A stretch of DNA of 64,000 bases from Reyranella sp. CPCC 100927 (GCF_007859315.1 NZ_VOHA01000001.1:558001-622000), one strand, 5' to 3'. Positions 43,427-52,050 are shown, numbered from the stretch's first letter. Notes: generated by a model from the sequence alone, not told the origin. Numbers and translations are program-made.

Positions 43427-44347
43427 CTATTTGCTGCTGTCGACCAGCCCCTTCACGAACCATCGCTGTAGCACCACCACGACGATGACCGGCGGCAGCA
43501 TGACCAGCAGAGCGGCATTCATGGCGATGTTCCAGGCCGGCTCCATGTCCGAGCGCGGGATCAGGTTCTTCAGCCCGATCACCGCGGTGGCCATGCCAGG
43601 CTCGGTCGTGAACAGCAGCGGCCACAGATACTGGTTCCAGCCGTAGAGGAACAGGATGATGGCAAGCGCCACCATGTTGGACGTCGACAGCGGCAGCAGC
43701 ACGCTCCAGAAGAAGCGCAGCGGTGAGGCGCCATCGATGCGGGCTGCCTCGCACAGCTCCTCGGGCACGGTGAGGAAGAACTGGCGGAACAGGAAGGTGG
43801 CCGTGGCCGAGGCGATCAGCGGCAGGATCAGCCCACCGTAGCTGTCGATCATGTTCCATTCGACCGTGATCTCGACGCGCCGGCCGATCAGGGCGCTGAT
43901 CCAGCGTCCGACGTCGAGGATATCGAGCAGCCATTGCAGGGGCAGGGCGGCATTGGCCACCGCCTCGTAGGTCGGCAGGATGCGCACCTCGACCGGCAAC
44001 ATCAACGACATGAAAATCAGCCAGAACGCCAGCATCCGGAACCGGAAGCGGAAATAGGTGATGGCGAACGCCGACAGCAGCGACACCGCGATCTTGCCGA
44101 TGGTGATACCCAACGCCACGATCAACGAATTGACGAACAGGCGCCCGAGATTGCCCTTCTCCCAGGCCGTGCGGGCATTCTCGAAGAACTGATCGCCGGG
44201 CAGCCAGGGGAAGGGGATGGTGAGTACCTCGGCGACCGTGTGCGAGGCGGCGACGAAGGCGAAATAGAGCGGCAGACACACCAGCAGCGCACCGGCGATG
44301 AGGATCAGGTGGCAGGTGATGTCGGTGCCGCGCGCGCGTTCGATCAT
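43427..44347 (-). CDS. ugpE: Glycerol-phosphate ABC transporter permease UgpE
   Basis: The 306-residue membrane protein matches UgpE through LIASATATFLFRQFFLTVPE, ELCEAARIDGASPLRFFW and YGWNQYLWPLLFTTEPGM. Compared with my memory of E. coli UgpE, it has about 35 extra residues (near LDILDVGRWISALIG) before the periplasm-proximal IDSYGGL region. ATG 44347 has AAGGG eight bases upstream. A GC-rich palindrome separates it from ugpA. Confidence 0.92.
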   Translation of the reverse strand: MIERARGTDITCHLILIAGALLVCLPLYFAFVAASHTVAEVLTIPFPWLPGDQFFENARTAWEKGNLGRLFVNSLIVALGITIGKIAVSLLSAFAITYFRFRFRMLAFWLIFMSLMLPVEVRILPTYEAVANAALPLQWLLDILDVGRWISALIGRRVEITVEWNMIDSYGGLILPLIASATATFLFRQFFLTVPEELCEAARIDGASPLRFFWSVLLPLSTSNMVALAIILFLYGWNQYLWPLLFTTEPGMATAVIGLKNLIPRSDMEPAWNIAMNAALLVMLPPVIVVVVLQRWFVKGLVDSSK

Positions 44348-44360
44348 GTCAGGCACCCTT

Positions 44361-44466
44361 TGGGACCGCGCACGTCAACGCGCGCCTCGGCGCGGCAGCG
44401 CCGACCGTCTTTCGCTCTTCGCTTCGCTGCGAGCGAATGCGGGCGTGGACGCCCGCGGTCCGAAAT
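44361..44466. repeat. GC-rich palindromic repeat (family D-like)
   Basis: TGGGACCGCG at one end and CGCGGTCC at the other, with an inner GCGGGCGTGGACGCCCGC hairpin, resemble the family D elements. It lies between ugpA and ugpE and could modulate read-through within the operon. Confidence 0.65.
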
Positions 44467-44489
44467 GCTGCCCGCATCATGCCCGCCCC

Positions 44490-45557
44490 CTACACATCGT
44501 AGTTCACGTTCCGCTCGACGTAGCGGAATTGCAGCAGGGTCAGGGTGACGGCGAAGATCATCAGCAGCACGGACTGCGCCGCCGACGAACCGAGATCGAT
44601 ATGCACAAAGCCGTCCTGGTACACCTTGTAGACCAGGATCATGGTGGCGCCGCCCGGGCCGCCGTGGGTGACGGCATCGATGATCGCGAAGGTCTCGAAG
44701 AAGCCGTAGACGAAGTTCATCACCAGCAGGAAGAACACTGTCGGGCCGATCATCGGCAGCGCGATCAGAAAGAATCGTCGCGCCGGCCCGGCGCCGTCGA
44801 CCGCGGCCGCCTCCAGCAGCGAGGGCGGCACTGCCAGCAGCGCCGCGACCAGGAAGATGTAGTCGTAGCAGATGTGCTTCCAGGTGGCGGCGAGGGTGAC
44901 CAGGATGAAGGCGTCGCGCCCGCTGCGGTTGGGATCCCAGCCGATGCCCAGGGCGTGCAAGGCATGCGCGATCGGACCCACGGCCGGATTGAACAGGAAG
45001 GCCCAGAGAATGCCGGCGATGACCGGCGCCACGGCGTAGGGCAGCAGGATGACGCTGCGATAGAGGCCCCGTGCGCGGATGACGCGGTCGGTGGCGAAGG
45101 CCAACACGCCCGCGATCACGATGGTGAGCGCACTCTGTGCCAGGGTGAACCAGATCGTGACCCAGACCGACGACTGGTATTCCGGGCTCGACAGCAGGGC
45201 GCGGAAATTGTCGAACCACACGAACTGGACGCGGGTGCCAAACGGATCGGTCAGCAGGAAGGCCTGCGCCAGGGCGCGAAACGCCGGGATGAAAAAGAAC
45301 AGTGCCAGCACCAGCAGCTGCGGCAACAGCAGCAGCCACGGCAGGCGCGACTGCCGGAAATGCGCCCGCTTCAGGCCGGACGCTCTGCCCTCTCCCGCGC
45401 GCGGGAGAGGGAGGGGCCCGTCGCGCGACAGCGCGATGGGAGGGTGAGGGACCACGGACGCGTTGCTGAGTCCTTGGGCCCTCACCCGCCGATCGCTGGC
45501 GCGCTCGGCGACCTCTCCCGCAAGCGGGAGAGGCGAGTGATCAGTATTTCCCTGCAT
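44490..45557 (-). CDS. ugpA: Glycerol-phosphate ABC transporter permease UgpA with repeat-extended N-terminus
   Basis: From about residue 58 the protein is a normal UgpA (LPWLLLLPQLLVLALFFFIP, FLLTDPFGTRVQFVWFDNF, EAAAVDGAGPARRFFLIALP). The only in-frame ATG is 45557, overlapping the ugpB stop by 17 bases. Between it and the permease, a family-C palindrome of 147 bp (49 codons) is read through in frame. No ATG, GTG or TTG follows the repeat before the first span. Either the protein carries a Pro/Arg-rich extension, or a non-standard start (CTG in SGLKRAHF) is used. Confidence 0.85.
   Translation of the reverse strand: MQGNTDHSPLPLAGEVAERASDRRVRAQGLSNASVVPHPPIALSRDGPLPLPRAGEGRASGLKRAHFRQSRLPWLLLLPQLLVLALFFFIPAFRALAQAFLLTDPFGTRVQFVWFDNFRALLSSPEYQSSVWVTIWFTLAQSALTIVIAGVLAFATDRVIRARGLYRSVILLPYAVAPVIAGILWAFLFNPAVGPIAHALHALGIGWDPNRSGRDAFILVTLAATWKHICYDYIFLVAALLAVPPSLLEAAAVDGAGPARRFFLIALPMIGPTVFFLLVMNFVYGFFETFAIIDAVTHGGPGGATMILVYKVYQDGFVHIDLGSSAAQSVLLMIFAVTLTLLQFRYVERNVNYDV
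45388..45534. repeat. Palindromic repeat, family C long copy 2, inside a coding sequence
   Basis: 147 bp bounded by CCCTCTCCCGC and GCGGGAGAGG hairpins, with the same inner layout as the copy at 15945. It separates the ugpB stop from the permease part of ugpA and keeps the ugpA frame open. Confidence 0.9.
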
Positions 45558-46869
45558 TCAGCTTCTCGAACTGGCGCAGGATATCGTTGCCGCGGCGCAC
45601 GGCATCATCAAGCGCCTGTTGCGGCGGCTTCTTGTTGGCGAACACCGACTCCAGCTCCTGGCGCAGCGCGAACGTGGTCTGCGTGAAGTTGCCGAAGCGG
45701 AAGCCCTGCGAGTTGGCCGTCGGCGTGCCGCGGCTCAGCTGCAGGATGGCAATCTCCCGTGTCGGGTTGGCGGTGTAGTATCCTTCCTGCTTGGCCAGCT
45801 GATGGGCCTTGCCGGTGAGCGGCACGTAGCCCGTGACCTTGTGCCACCACACCTGCAGTTCGGGGCTGGCGAGGAAATTCAGGAACGCCGCGACCGCCGC
45901 GTACTCGTCCGACTTGTGGCCCTTGAGCACCCAGATCGTGGCACCGCCGATGGTGCTGTTGCGGGCCTCGATACCCGGTTCGACCGGCAGATAGGTGGCG
46001 CTCCACGCGATCTTGGCACTGCGCTCGACGCTGCCATGTGCCGCCGTCGAGGCGAAGAAGGTCGAGCACTTGCCCGAGGTGTAGAGCTGCTCGGGGTTGA
46101 GGCCCTGGCCCGCGATCTGCATCACGCCGTCGTCGACCCATTTCTTCAGTCGGGTCACCTGTTGCACGACGAGGGTCTTGTTGTAGACGAACTCGGTGTC
46201 GAGCCCATCGAAGCCGTTGGACTTGGTGCCGAAAGGCTGGTCGTTCACCACGCTGTAGTTCTCGACCAGGCTCCAGAAATAATCGCCGGCCAGCGATGAG
46301 CCGCAGTCGGCAATGCCCTTGGCCTTGATCTCATAGAGCTGCTTCTCGAACTCCGGCCAGGTCCGCGCCGGACCATCCTTGAAGCCGGCCTTTTCAAAAT
46401 GCTCCTTATTGTACCACAGAATCGGCGTCGATGAGTTGAAGGGCATGCTCATCAGCTTGCCCTTGTAGCGGTAGTAGCCGGCGACCGGTTTGATGAAGTC
46501 GTTCCAGTCGCTCGCGTACTTCTTCTCGGTCAGCAGGTCCTGTACCGGGACGATGGCGTCGGACATCAGCATCGTCATGAAGCCGCGCTCATAGATCTGC
46601 ACCATGTGCGGTGCCTTCTTGGCGCGATAGGCTGCGATGGTGCCGTTGATCACCTCGTCGTAGTTGCCCTTGTTCACGGCGACGACGGTGTACTTGGCCT
46701 GCGAGTCGTTGAACTTCTTGACCAGTTCATCGACGCGCTCGCCCAGCACGCCGCCCATGGCGTGCCAGAATTGCACCTCGACCTTCTGCGCTGCGGCGGA
46801 CATGGCGGTACCGACCGTCAGGCACGCAGCCAACAACCCCGATGCAAGTCCTTTTCGAGTCATTCCCAT
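45541..46869 (-). CDS. ugpB: Glycerol-phosphate-type ABC substrate-binding protein UgpB
   Basis: The 442-residue periplasmic protein has a Sec signal (TRKGLASGLLAACLTVGTAM...AAAQ) and matches UgpB: VEVQFWHAMGGVLGERVDEL, AVNKGNYDEVINGTIAAYRA, PHMVQIYERGFMTMLMS and PFNSSTPILWYNKEHFEKAG. UgpB binds sn-glycerol-3-phosphate and glycerophosphodiesters. ATG 46869 has GGGAGG upstream. It sits between a glycerol-1-phosphate dehydrogenase gene and ugpA, so it might prefer the enantiomer or its diesters. Confidence 0.93.
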   Translation of the reverse strand: MGMTRKGLASGLLAACLTVGTAMSAAAQKVEVQFWHAMGGVLGERVDELVKKFNDSQAKYTVVAVNKGNYDEVINGTIAAYRAKKAPHMVQIYERGFMTMLMSDAIVPVQDLLTEKKYASDWNDFIKPVAGYYRYKGKLMSMPFNSSTPILWYNKEHFEKAGFKDGPARTWPEFEKQLYEIKAKGIADCGSSLAGDYFWSLVENYSVVNDQPFGTKSNGFDGLDTEFVYNKTLVVQQVTRLKKWVDDGVMQIAGQGLNPEQLYTSGKCSTFFASTAAHGSVERSAKIAWSATYLPVEPGIEARNSTIGGATIWVLKGHKSDEYAAVAAFLNFLASPELQVWWHKVTGYVPLTGKAHQLAKQEGYYTANPTREIAILQLSRGTPTANSQGFRFGNFTQTTFALRQELESVFANKKPPQQALDDAVRRGNDILRQFEKLNAGKY

Positions 46870-46889
46870 CGTACCCCTCCCTGAGTGTT

Positions 46890-46926
46890 GCCGGGAGCGC
46901 GCTACGGGCATGGCGGCCGCTCCCTG
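46890..46926. repeat. GC-rich hairpin between egsA and ugpB
   Basis: GCCGGGAGCG and CGCTCCCTGG arms pair imperfectly. The sequence looks like a degenerate family D element in the 64-base gap between the two genes. Confidence 0.45.
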
Positions 46927-46933
46927 GTCACGC

Positions 46934-48295
46934 CTACGCTGTGTGCGGTTGCCCCCAGAAACCACTACTGTCGAACAAGCTGTTCACAGCGGCATCCAGC
47001 CACCCCAATTCGTGCAGCAGATCGAGCGCCGTGTAGCGGCGCCGAATCAGGCGTGCGCGCCGGTAGTCGGCGGCATGCTTCTGCGGCGCTACGCCGATGG
47101 CGGTGGCACTCGCCGGCGCGCCGACAGCCTGCAGCCACTGCCGTACGTCGGCGGCCTGCGGCAACATCCGGCGCAGGCGGGCCGCCAGGGTCGGCCAGCA
47201 TGCTTGCAGTGTCTTCAGACGCCGCTCAGCCGCTGCCGCATCACTGGCCTTGGCCAGGGTTTCGGTTTCGGCGTTGGCGGCCATGAACGGTATATGAAAA
47301 GCTGTGGCGACCTCGTCCCGCAGCGCTTCGGGTGACGGCAATCGCGCCGCCAATGTGGCCGGCGTGATGACGGCCATGTCCTGGCGCAGCAGCCATTCGT
47401 ATGCTGCCAGCATCGAGAGACAGCCCACGCCGACGCAGGCGCCGTGCGACACGGGTACGCCGTCGACGGCGAGTTCCTCCATCTCCCAGAGATGGGCGAA
47501 CTGGTGGTCGCTGCCGCTGGCCGGGCGCGAGTTGCCATGTGCCTGCATGGCCAGTCCCGCTGTCAGCAGGCCGCGCACCAGGCCTTCGAGCGCGCCGCGA
47601 TCGCCACGCCGGATGGCGTCCGGCTGTTTCAGCCACGCCGCGAGATTGTCCTGCACCAGCGCGAAGGGGCCAGCGTTCAGCGCCTCGGCGCCCAACGCGT
47701 CGGCCACCACCCAGTCGGCGCCGGCCACCAGCTTTCCCGCGAGGTCGCCATAACCCCACGCCGCCATATCGACCGGGGCCGTCGCGATCACGTCGAGGTC
47801 GGCGATGACCGCGGCCGGCGCCGGGCAGGCAAAGGTGCGCTTGAAGCCGCCATCACGCAGGGCGGCGCCTGACGCGGCGTAGCCGTCCATCGATGCCGCC
47901 GTCGGCACACAGGCGTATGGTTGCTCGGCCAGTGACGCGGCGTACTTCACCAGGTCGTTGATGACGCCGGCGCCGACCGCGACAGGCGCGGCTGTGCCGC
48001 CGCGCAGGCTTTCGGCCAGGGTGCGGGCCGTTTCGACGCGCGGCTGGACCTTCGGGGCTTCCTGTAGGATCAACGGTGATGCCGTCGCCAATCCGGCCCC
48101 TGCGAGCCGCGCCGCAACCTGCTCACCGGCGGCAGCCCATGTGTTGGCATCGGCAATGATGACATACGTGTCCGCCGGCAACGCCTGTTGCAGCGCCGAT
48201 GGCAGGGCGGCCAGCACGCCAGCGCCGACGCGCATCTGCCGTGTGGTCACGGTGCGGCGCAGGGCAACCGGCAACTGATGATCCAGCGTATCCAT
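46934..48295 (-). CDS. egsA: Glycerol-1-phosphate dehydrogenase (EgsA/AraM family)
   Basis: The protein matches NAD(P)-dependent sn-glycerol-1-phosphate dehydrogenase: GAGVINDLVKYAASL, VPTAASMDGYASG-type VPTAASMDGYAASGAALRDG, and metal-binding SDHQFAHLWEMEEL and SHGACVGVG. These enzymes interconvert G1P and DHAP, the archaeal-type glycerol stereoisomer. I place the start at ATG 48295 (453 residues) because ATG 48358 lies inside the predicted SorC operator. About 60 N-terminal residues and the C-terminal LIRRRYTALDLLHELGWL extend the core. It heads the ugp operon. Confidence 0.87.
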   Translation of the reverse strand: MDTLDHQLPVALRRTVTTRQMRVGAGVLAALPSALQQALPADTYVIIADANTWAAAGEQVAARLAGAGLATASPLILQEAPKVQPRVETARTLAESLRGGTAAPVAVGAGVINDLVKYAASLAEQPYACVPTAASMDGYAASGAALRDGGFKRTFACPAPAAVIADLDVIATAPVDMAAWGYGDLAGKLVAGADWVVADALGAEALNAGPFALVQDNLAAWLKQPDAIRRGDRGALEGLVRGLLTAGLAMQAHGNSRPASGSDHQFAHLWEMEELAVDGVPVSHGACVGVGCLSMLAAYEWLLRQDMAVITPATLAARLPSPEALRDEVATAFHIPFMAANAETETLAKASDAAAAERRLKTLQACWPTLAARLRRMLPQAADVRQWLQAVGAPASATAIGVAPQKHAADYRRARLIRRRYTALDLLHELGWLDAAVNSLFDSSGFWGQPHTA

Positions 48296-48353
48296 CGGCG
48301 CGACAGCGCCCCCGTCACGAAGCCTTTGTCGCCACCACCCTATCAATCTCGAT

Positions 48354-48383
48354 AACATTTGTATAGAGTGACATACATATGTT
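48354..48383. promoter_or_regulatory. Candidate SorC operator in divergent promoter
   Basis: AACATTTGTAT and ATACATATGTT form an inverted repeat matching at 10 of 11 positions around an 8-base centre. It is AT-rich against a GC-rich background and lies between egsA and the SorC gene, so it probably controls the whole egsA-ugp-phoD operon. Confidence 0.6.
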
Positions 48384-48476
48384 TCAGAGTGATGGCAGCG
48401 CTCAAGATCAGTCCTTGTCGGCATGGTGGCTGCTGCTGCACGGTGCGCGCGGCGAGCCCGGAGTGGGGTGTGAGGC

Positions 48477-49433
48477 ATGACGGCAGATGACGAGCAGCTG
48501 CGCGTGCGCGTGGCGTGGCTCTACTTCATGGAGGGCCTGACTCAGGCTGATATCGCGACGCGCCTGGGCATCACGCGCCTGCGGGCCAATCGCCTGCTGG
48601 GCGAGGCGCGCGCCAGCGGGCTGGTCAGCATCCAGGTCAATTCCCGGCTGTCGGACTGCGTCGCGCTGGAACGGCAGCTCGTGGCGGAAACCGCGCTGCG
48701 CGACGCCGTGGTCGTGCCGACGCCATCCGATCCTGATCAGGTGCCGGTCGTGCTGGGCCGCGCCGCGGCCGAGTATCTGTCGCGTCATCTCGACGAGAAC
48801 CGCGTGCGCGGGCTGGGTATCGGCTGGGGCACGACCCTGCGCGAGGCGGTTCGCCACCTGCGCGCCGGCAGTTTTCCCGAACTCAGCGTGAACTCGATGA
48901 TGGGCGGCCTCACGCACGGGCTGGAACTCAATACCTTCGAGATCGCCAGTAGCCTCGCCAGCCGCATCGCCGCGCAGTGCAACTATTTCGCGGCGCCGAT
49001 CTATGCCGGCAGCGCCAAGTCGCGCGACACCATCCTGGCCCAGGACGTTTTCCGCGACTCCCTGCAGCGGATCGCCACCAACGATGTCGCACTGCTCAGC
49101 GTCGGCGATCTCAGCCGGCGTTCGCTGCTGATCCGCTACGGCCTGCCACGCGACGTCACCGTCGAGTCGCTGCGCACGTCCGGTGCGGTCGGCGACATCA
49201 TGGGTACATTCCTCGATCCGCGCGGCGCGCCGGTCAAGCATGGGCTGAATCAGCGCGTGATCGCACCGCCCATCGCCATCCTGCGCGATATTTCGACGGT
49301 GATCGTCGCCTCGGGCGGCCTGAACAAGGCGGCGGTCCTCGCCGCCGTCCTGCGCGCGCGCCTGTGCTCGGTCCTGGTGTCGGACGAGGCCACCGTCCGC
49401 GCAGCCATGGGGCTGCTGCGCGGGCTAGGGTGA
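48477..49433 (+). CDS. SorC/DeoR-type sugar-binding transcriptional regulator
   Basis: The 318-residue protein has an N-terminal helix-turn-helix (GLTQADIATRLGITRLRANR) and a C-terminal sugar-phosphate-binding domain (RGLGIGWGTTLREAV, TFLDPRGAPVKHG, IVASGGLNKAAVLAAVLRA). SorC regulators sense phosphorylated sugars, which suits a gene divergent from a glycerol-phosphate operon. The effector may be G1P or DHAP. Its end overlaps the convergent MATE gene by nine bases. Confidence 0.92.
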   Translation: MTADDEQLRVRVAWLYFMEGLTQADIATRLGITRLRANRLLGEARASGLVSIQVNSRLSDCVALERQLVAETALRDAVVVPTPSDPDQVPVVLGRAAAEYLSRHLDENRVRGLGIGWGTTLREAVRHLRAGSFPELSVNSMMGGLTHGLELNTFEIASSLASRIAAQCNYFAAPIYAGSAKSRDTILAQDVFRDSLQRIATNDVALLSVGDLSRRSLLIRYGLPRDVTVESLRTSGAVGDIMGTFLDPRGAPVKHGLNQRVIAPPIAILRDISTVIVASGGLNKAAVLAAVLRARLCSVLVSDEATVRAAMGLLRGLG

Positions 49434-50819
49434 CGATCGTTCCGGCGGCACCGTGGATCTCCAGGGAGAAAGGAGAAGCGTGCCGGCGATCAGGACGCCA
49501 TACACGATGATGCCGATTGCGATGGCGACGAACACGCCGGCAATTTCCATGCCCCACACGATGGCGAGCCAGCCGCCGACCGTGGCTACGACCAGGCGCG
49601 CGACGCTGGCCAGGAATGGCACGACCATGCGTCCCGCACCCTGGCTCGCGAAGTGCAGCGTCAGCCCGAGCCCGAAGAGACAAAAGAACGGCGCCACGTG
49701 GGTGATGTAGGAGACACTGGTGGCGATCACGGGCGGGTCGCTGGTGAACAGGCGCGACCAGGTCTCGGGCAGCAGCGCCACCGTCCAGCCGATGGCACCG
49801 ATGAAGCCGAAGGCAACGAGCCCGCCGATCCAGGTCGCGCGCATCGCGCGCTTCCAGTCATCGGCGCCGGCGGCCACGCCGACCAGCGTCGTCAATCCCG
49901 TGCCGATGCCGAAGGCGAGCGGCGCCAGCATGAATTCCAGGCGCACGCCCACGCCGTAGCCCGCCAACGCCGTGGCGCCGAACTGGCCCACCAGGCCCGT
50001 CATCACCATGGCAGCGACGCTGGCAATGAGGGTACCCAGTACGCTGATGATGCCCACGTGGAGAATGTCGGCGAACAGCCGGCGCTGCAGGCGGACGCCG
50101 CGTAATGTCGGCATGAATCCAAGCCCACCGCGCCACACGGCCTGCGCCAACAGCAGAGCCGCGGCGATGGAGGTTGCGATCGAGGCGATCGCAAGACCGA
50201 CCATGCCCCATCCTGGCCAGTCGCCGGTACCGAGCGTCAGCGCGCCAGCCAGTGGCACATACACCAGCGAGGCGATCACCGTGATGCGGGCTGATGCAGC
50301 GGCGTTGCCGCTGCCGCGCAGAAGCGCCGCTATGAAGGCGGCCAACCAGACGGCGATGGCGCCGCAGTACCACACGTCACTGAAGGCAAGCGCCTGCGTC
50401 AGTGCAGGCCCGCTGCCACCCAGCAGGCGATAGAACGCGGGCGCTGCCGCCCAGGCTAGGATGGTGAAGCCCAGCCCGAAGGCTGCGCCGAGAATCAGCG
50501 CATGGAACACCAGCGCGTTGGCATCGTCGTGCCGTCCGGCGCCCAGCGCGCGCGCCAACGCCGCGGCCACGCCACCGCCGATGCCGCCGTTGGCGTTGTT
50601 CACCATCAGCGCCATGAAGGGAAAGACCAGCGCCATCCCGGCCAAGGCATCGGTGCCCAGTCGGCCGACGAAGTAGATGTCGGCGACGGCAACGAGCATC
50701 TGCAGGACCATGACACCTGTGGTGGGACCTGCCAGGCGCAGCAGGGCCGGCCCGATGGGCGCGGTCAACAAGGGATGGGACACGAGGAACTCCGAAGATA
50801 CAGCGCACACGCACAGCAT
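49425..50819 (-). CDS. MATE-family efflux transporter
   Basis: The 464-residue, about 12-span protein has MATE features: PIGPALLRLAGPTTGVMVLQ, ADIYFVGRLGTDALAGMALV, and the repeated half with GLVGQFGATALAGYGVGVR. It exports cationic or drug-like compounds by Na+ or H+ antiport. The start is uncertain: ATG 50819 has AGAGG upstream but adds a Cys-containing leader, while GTG 50783 (VSHPLLTAPI) gives a more typical N-terminus. A perfect palindrome stands just upstream. Confidence 0.9.
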   Translation of the reverse strand: MLCVCAVSSEFLVSHPLLTAPIGPALLRLAGPTTGVMVLQMLVAVADIYFVGRLGTDALAGMALVFPFMALMVNNANGGIGGGVAAALARALGAGRHDDANALVFHALILGAAFGLGFTILAWAAAPAFYRLLGGSGPALTQALAFSDVWYCGAIAVWLAAFIAALLRGSGNAAASARITVIASLVYVPLAGALTLGTGDWPGWGMVGLAIASIATSIAAALLLAQAVWRGGLGFMPTLRGVRLQRRLFADILHVGIISVLGTLIASVAAMVMTGLVGQFGATALAGYGVGVRLEFMLAPLAFGIGTGLTTLVGVAAGADDWKRAMRATWIGGLVAFGFIGAIGWTVALLPETWSRLFTSDPPVIATSVSYITHVAPFFCLFGLGLTLHFASQGAGRMVVPFLASVARLVVATVGGWLAIVWGMEIAGVFVAIAIGIIVYGVLIAGTLLLSPWRSTVPPERSSP

Positions 50820-50832
50820 CGCTGTGCCTCTT

Positions 50833-50848
50833 CCTGTCCATGGACAGG
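50833..50848. promoter_or_regulatory. Perfect 16-bp palindrome upstream of MATE gene
   Basis: CCTGTCCATGGACAGG is fully self-complementary and lies 14 bases before the MATE ATG. It could be an operator for an unlinked repressor. No regulator gene is adjacent. Confidence 0.35.
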
Positions 50849-50977
50849 CGGTCGAAGCGGGCGGGGAGCCCGGGCGTCGTGCCGACCTTCAGACCGTGTG
50901 TTACTGGCGCTCTATCATTGTTCGAAGAGATCCTCGCAGCGGCCGCAATGTGACGAGTCTTGGCGCTCATGGCAAGG

Positions 50978-51048
50978 CCTGGGAGCGCGGGCGCCTCGCC
51001 TGCTCATGTGCTACGCGTCGTTGCGAGCCGGAGGCCCGCGCTCCCAGG
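50978..51048. repeat. Palindromic repeat, family D copy 2
   Basis: CCTGGGAGCGCGGGC and GCCCGCGCTCCCAGG arms match the copy at 28058. The livM gene reads into it for its last residues and stop codon. It is also the 3' boundary of the hydroquinone/HAAT operon. Confidence 0.9.
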
Positions 51049-52045
51049 AACGTACAAGCCTGCGCACCGGGAAGAAGTCGAGGCCGAAGCGGTCGGCCAC
51101 GAGGCCCCACAGGCCCTGCGGCGCCTTGAGCATGACGATCACCGCGACACCGCCCAGTACGATCATGTACCAGGTGCCGAAGTCGGCCAGCAGCGCGCGC
51201 AGCGCGAAGAACACCAATGTGCCGACGATCGGGCCTTCGATGCGGCCGATGCCGCCGATCACCACGATGAAGATCACGTTGGCCGTCCAGTCGCTGACGC
51301 TGAAGGCGGCGTCGGGTGAGATCCGAAGCTTCTGCAGGAAGATCAGGGCGCCGATCATGCCGGTGCCGAGCGCTGCCACGATGTAGACCCACAGCTGCGT
51401 GCGGAAACGGTCGACCCCCAGGCTTTCGGCGGCGCCCTCGGCGTCGCGCAGCGCGGTCAGTGCCAGGCCATGGCGCGAGCGCAGCAGCAGGAACACCAGC
51501 GCCGTGGCGCAGACGGCGAGCGCAATGCCGGTGAAGTAGATCAGCCTGTCACGACCATCGACGCTGTCGGCGATGGAGCGCACGATCGTGGCCGGCAGGC
51601 TCTGTCCCGTGCCGCCGCCCAGTGCCGTGACCTGCGCCAGCACCAGCCGGAAGACCTCGGCTGCCACCCAGGTGCCGATCGCGAAATAGGCACCGCGCAG
51701 GCGGAACACCACGAACGCGGTCGGCACGGCAATCAGTGCCGCGATCAGGCCGGCCAGCGGCAGCGCCAAAAGCGGCGGCACATCGGCATGGATGGCGAGC
51801 GCAAAGAGCGCGTAACCGCCAATGCCGACATAAGCCTGCTGGCCGATCGAGACCAGGCCTGCATAGCCCGCCATCAGGTTCCACATCTGCGCCAGTGCCA
51901 GGAAATAAGCCATCTCGACGATCAGGCGCATGTCGGCGCGGCCGGCCCAGAACGGCACGCTGAGCAAACCGATGATCACGGCGATCGCCAGCAGCACGCC
52001 GGTCCTGCTGGTGCGTGTGCCACGGTGGACAGCATGGGTCGTCAT
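51011..52045 (-). CDS. livM: HAAT ABC transporter permease LivM
   Basis: The 344-residue membrane protein has LivM motifs: MWNLMAGYAGLVSIGQQAYV, LRDAEGAAESLGVDRFRTQL, VIGGIGRIEGPIVGTLVFF. It starts five bases after livH. The terminal WERGPPARNDA and the stop codon come from a family D palindrome, so the native end has been replaced or extended. It is the last gene of the hydroquinone operon. Confidence 0.93.
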   Translation of the reverse strand: MTTHAVHRGTRTSRTGVLLAIAVIIGLLSVPFWAGRADMRLIVEMAYFLALAQMWNLMAGYAGLVSIGQQAYVGIGGYALFALAIHADVPPLLALPLAGLIAALIAVPTAFVVFRLRGAYFAIGTWVAAEVFRLVLAQVTALGGGTGQSLPATIVRSIADSVDGRDRLIYFTGIALAVCATALVFLLLRSRHGLALTALRDAEGAAESLGVDRFRTQLWVYIVAALGTGMIGALIFLQKLRISPDAAFSVSDWTANVIFIVVIGGIGRIEGPIVGTLVFFALRALLADFGTWYMIVLGGVAVIVMLKAPQGLWGLVADRFGLDFFPVRRLVRSWERGPPARNDA

Positions 52046-52050
52046 GGGCG

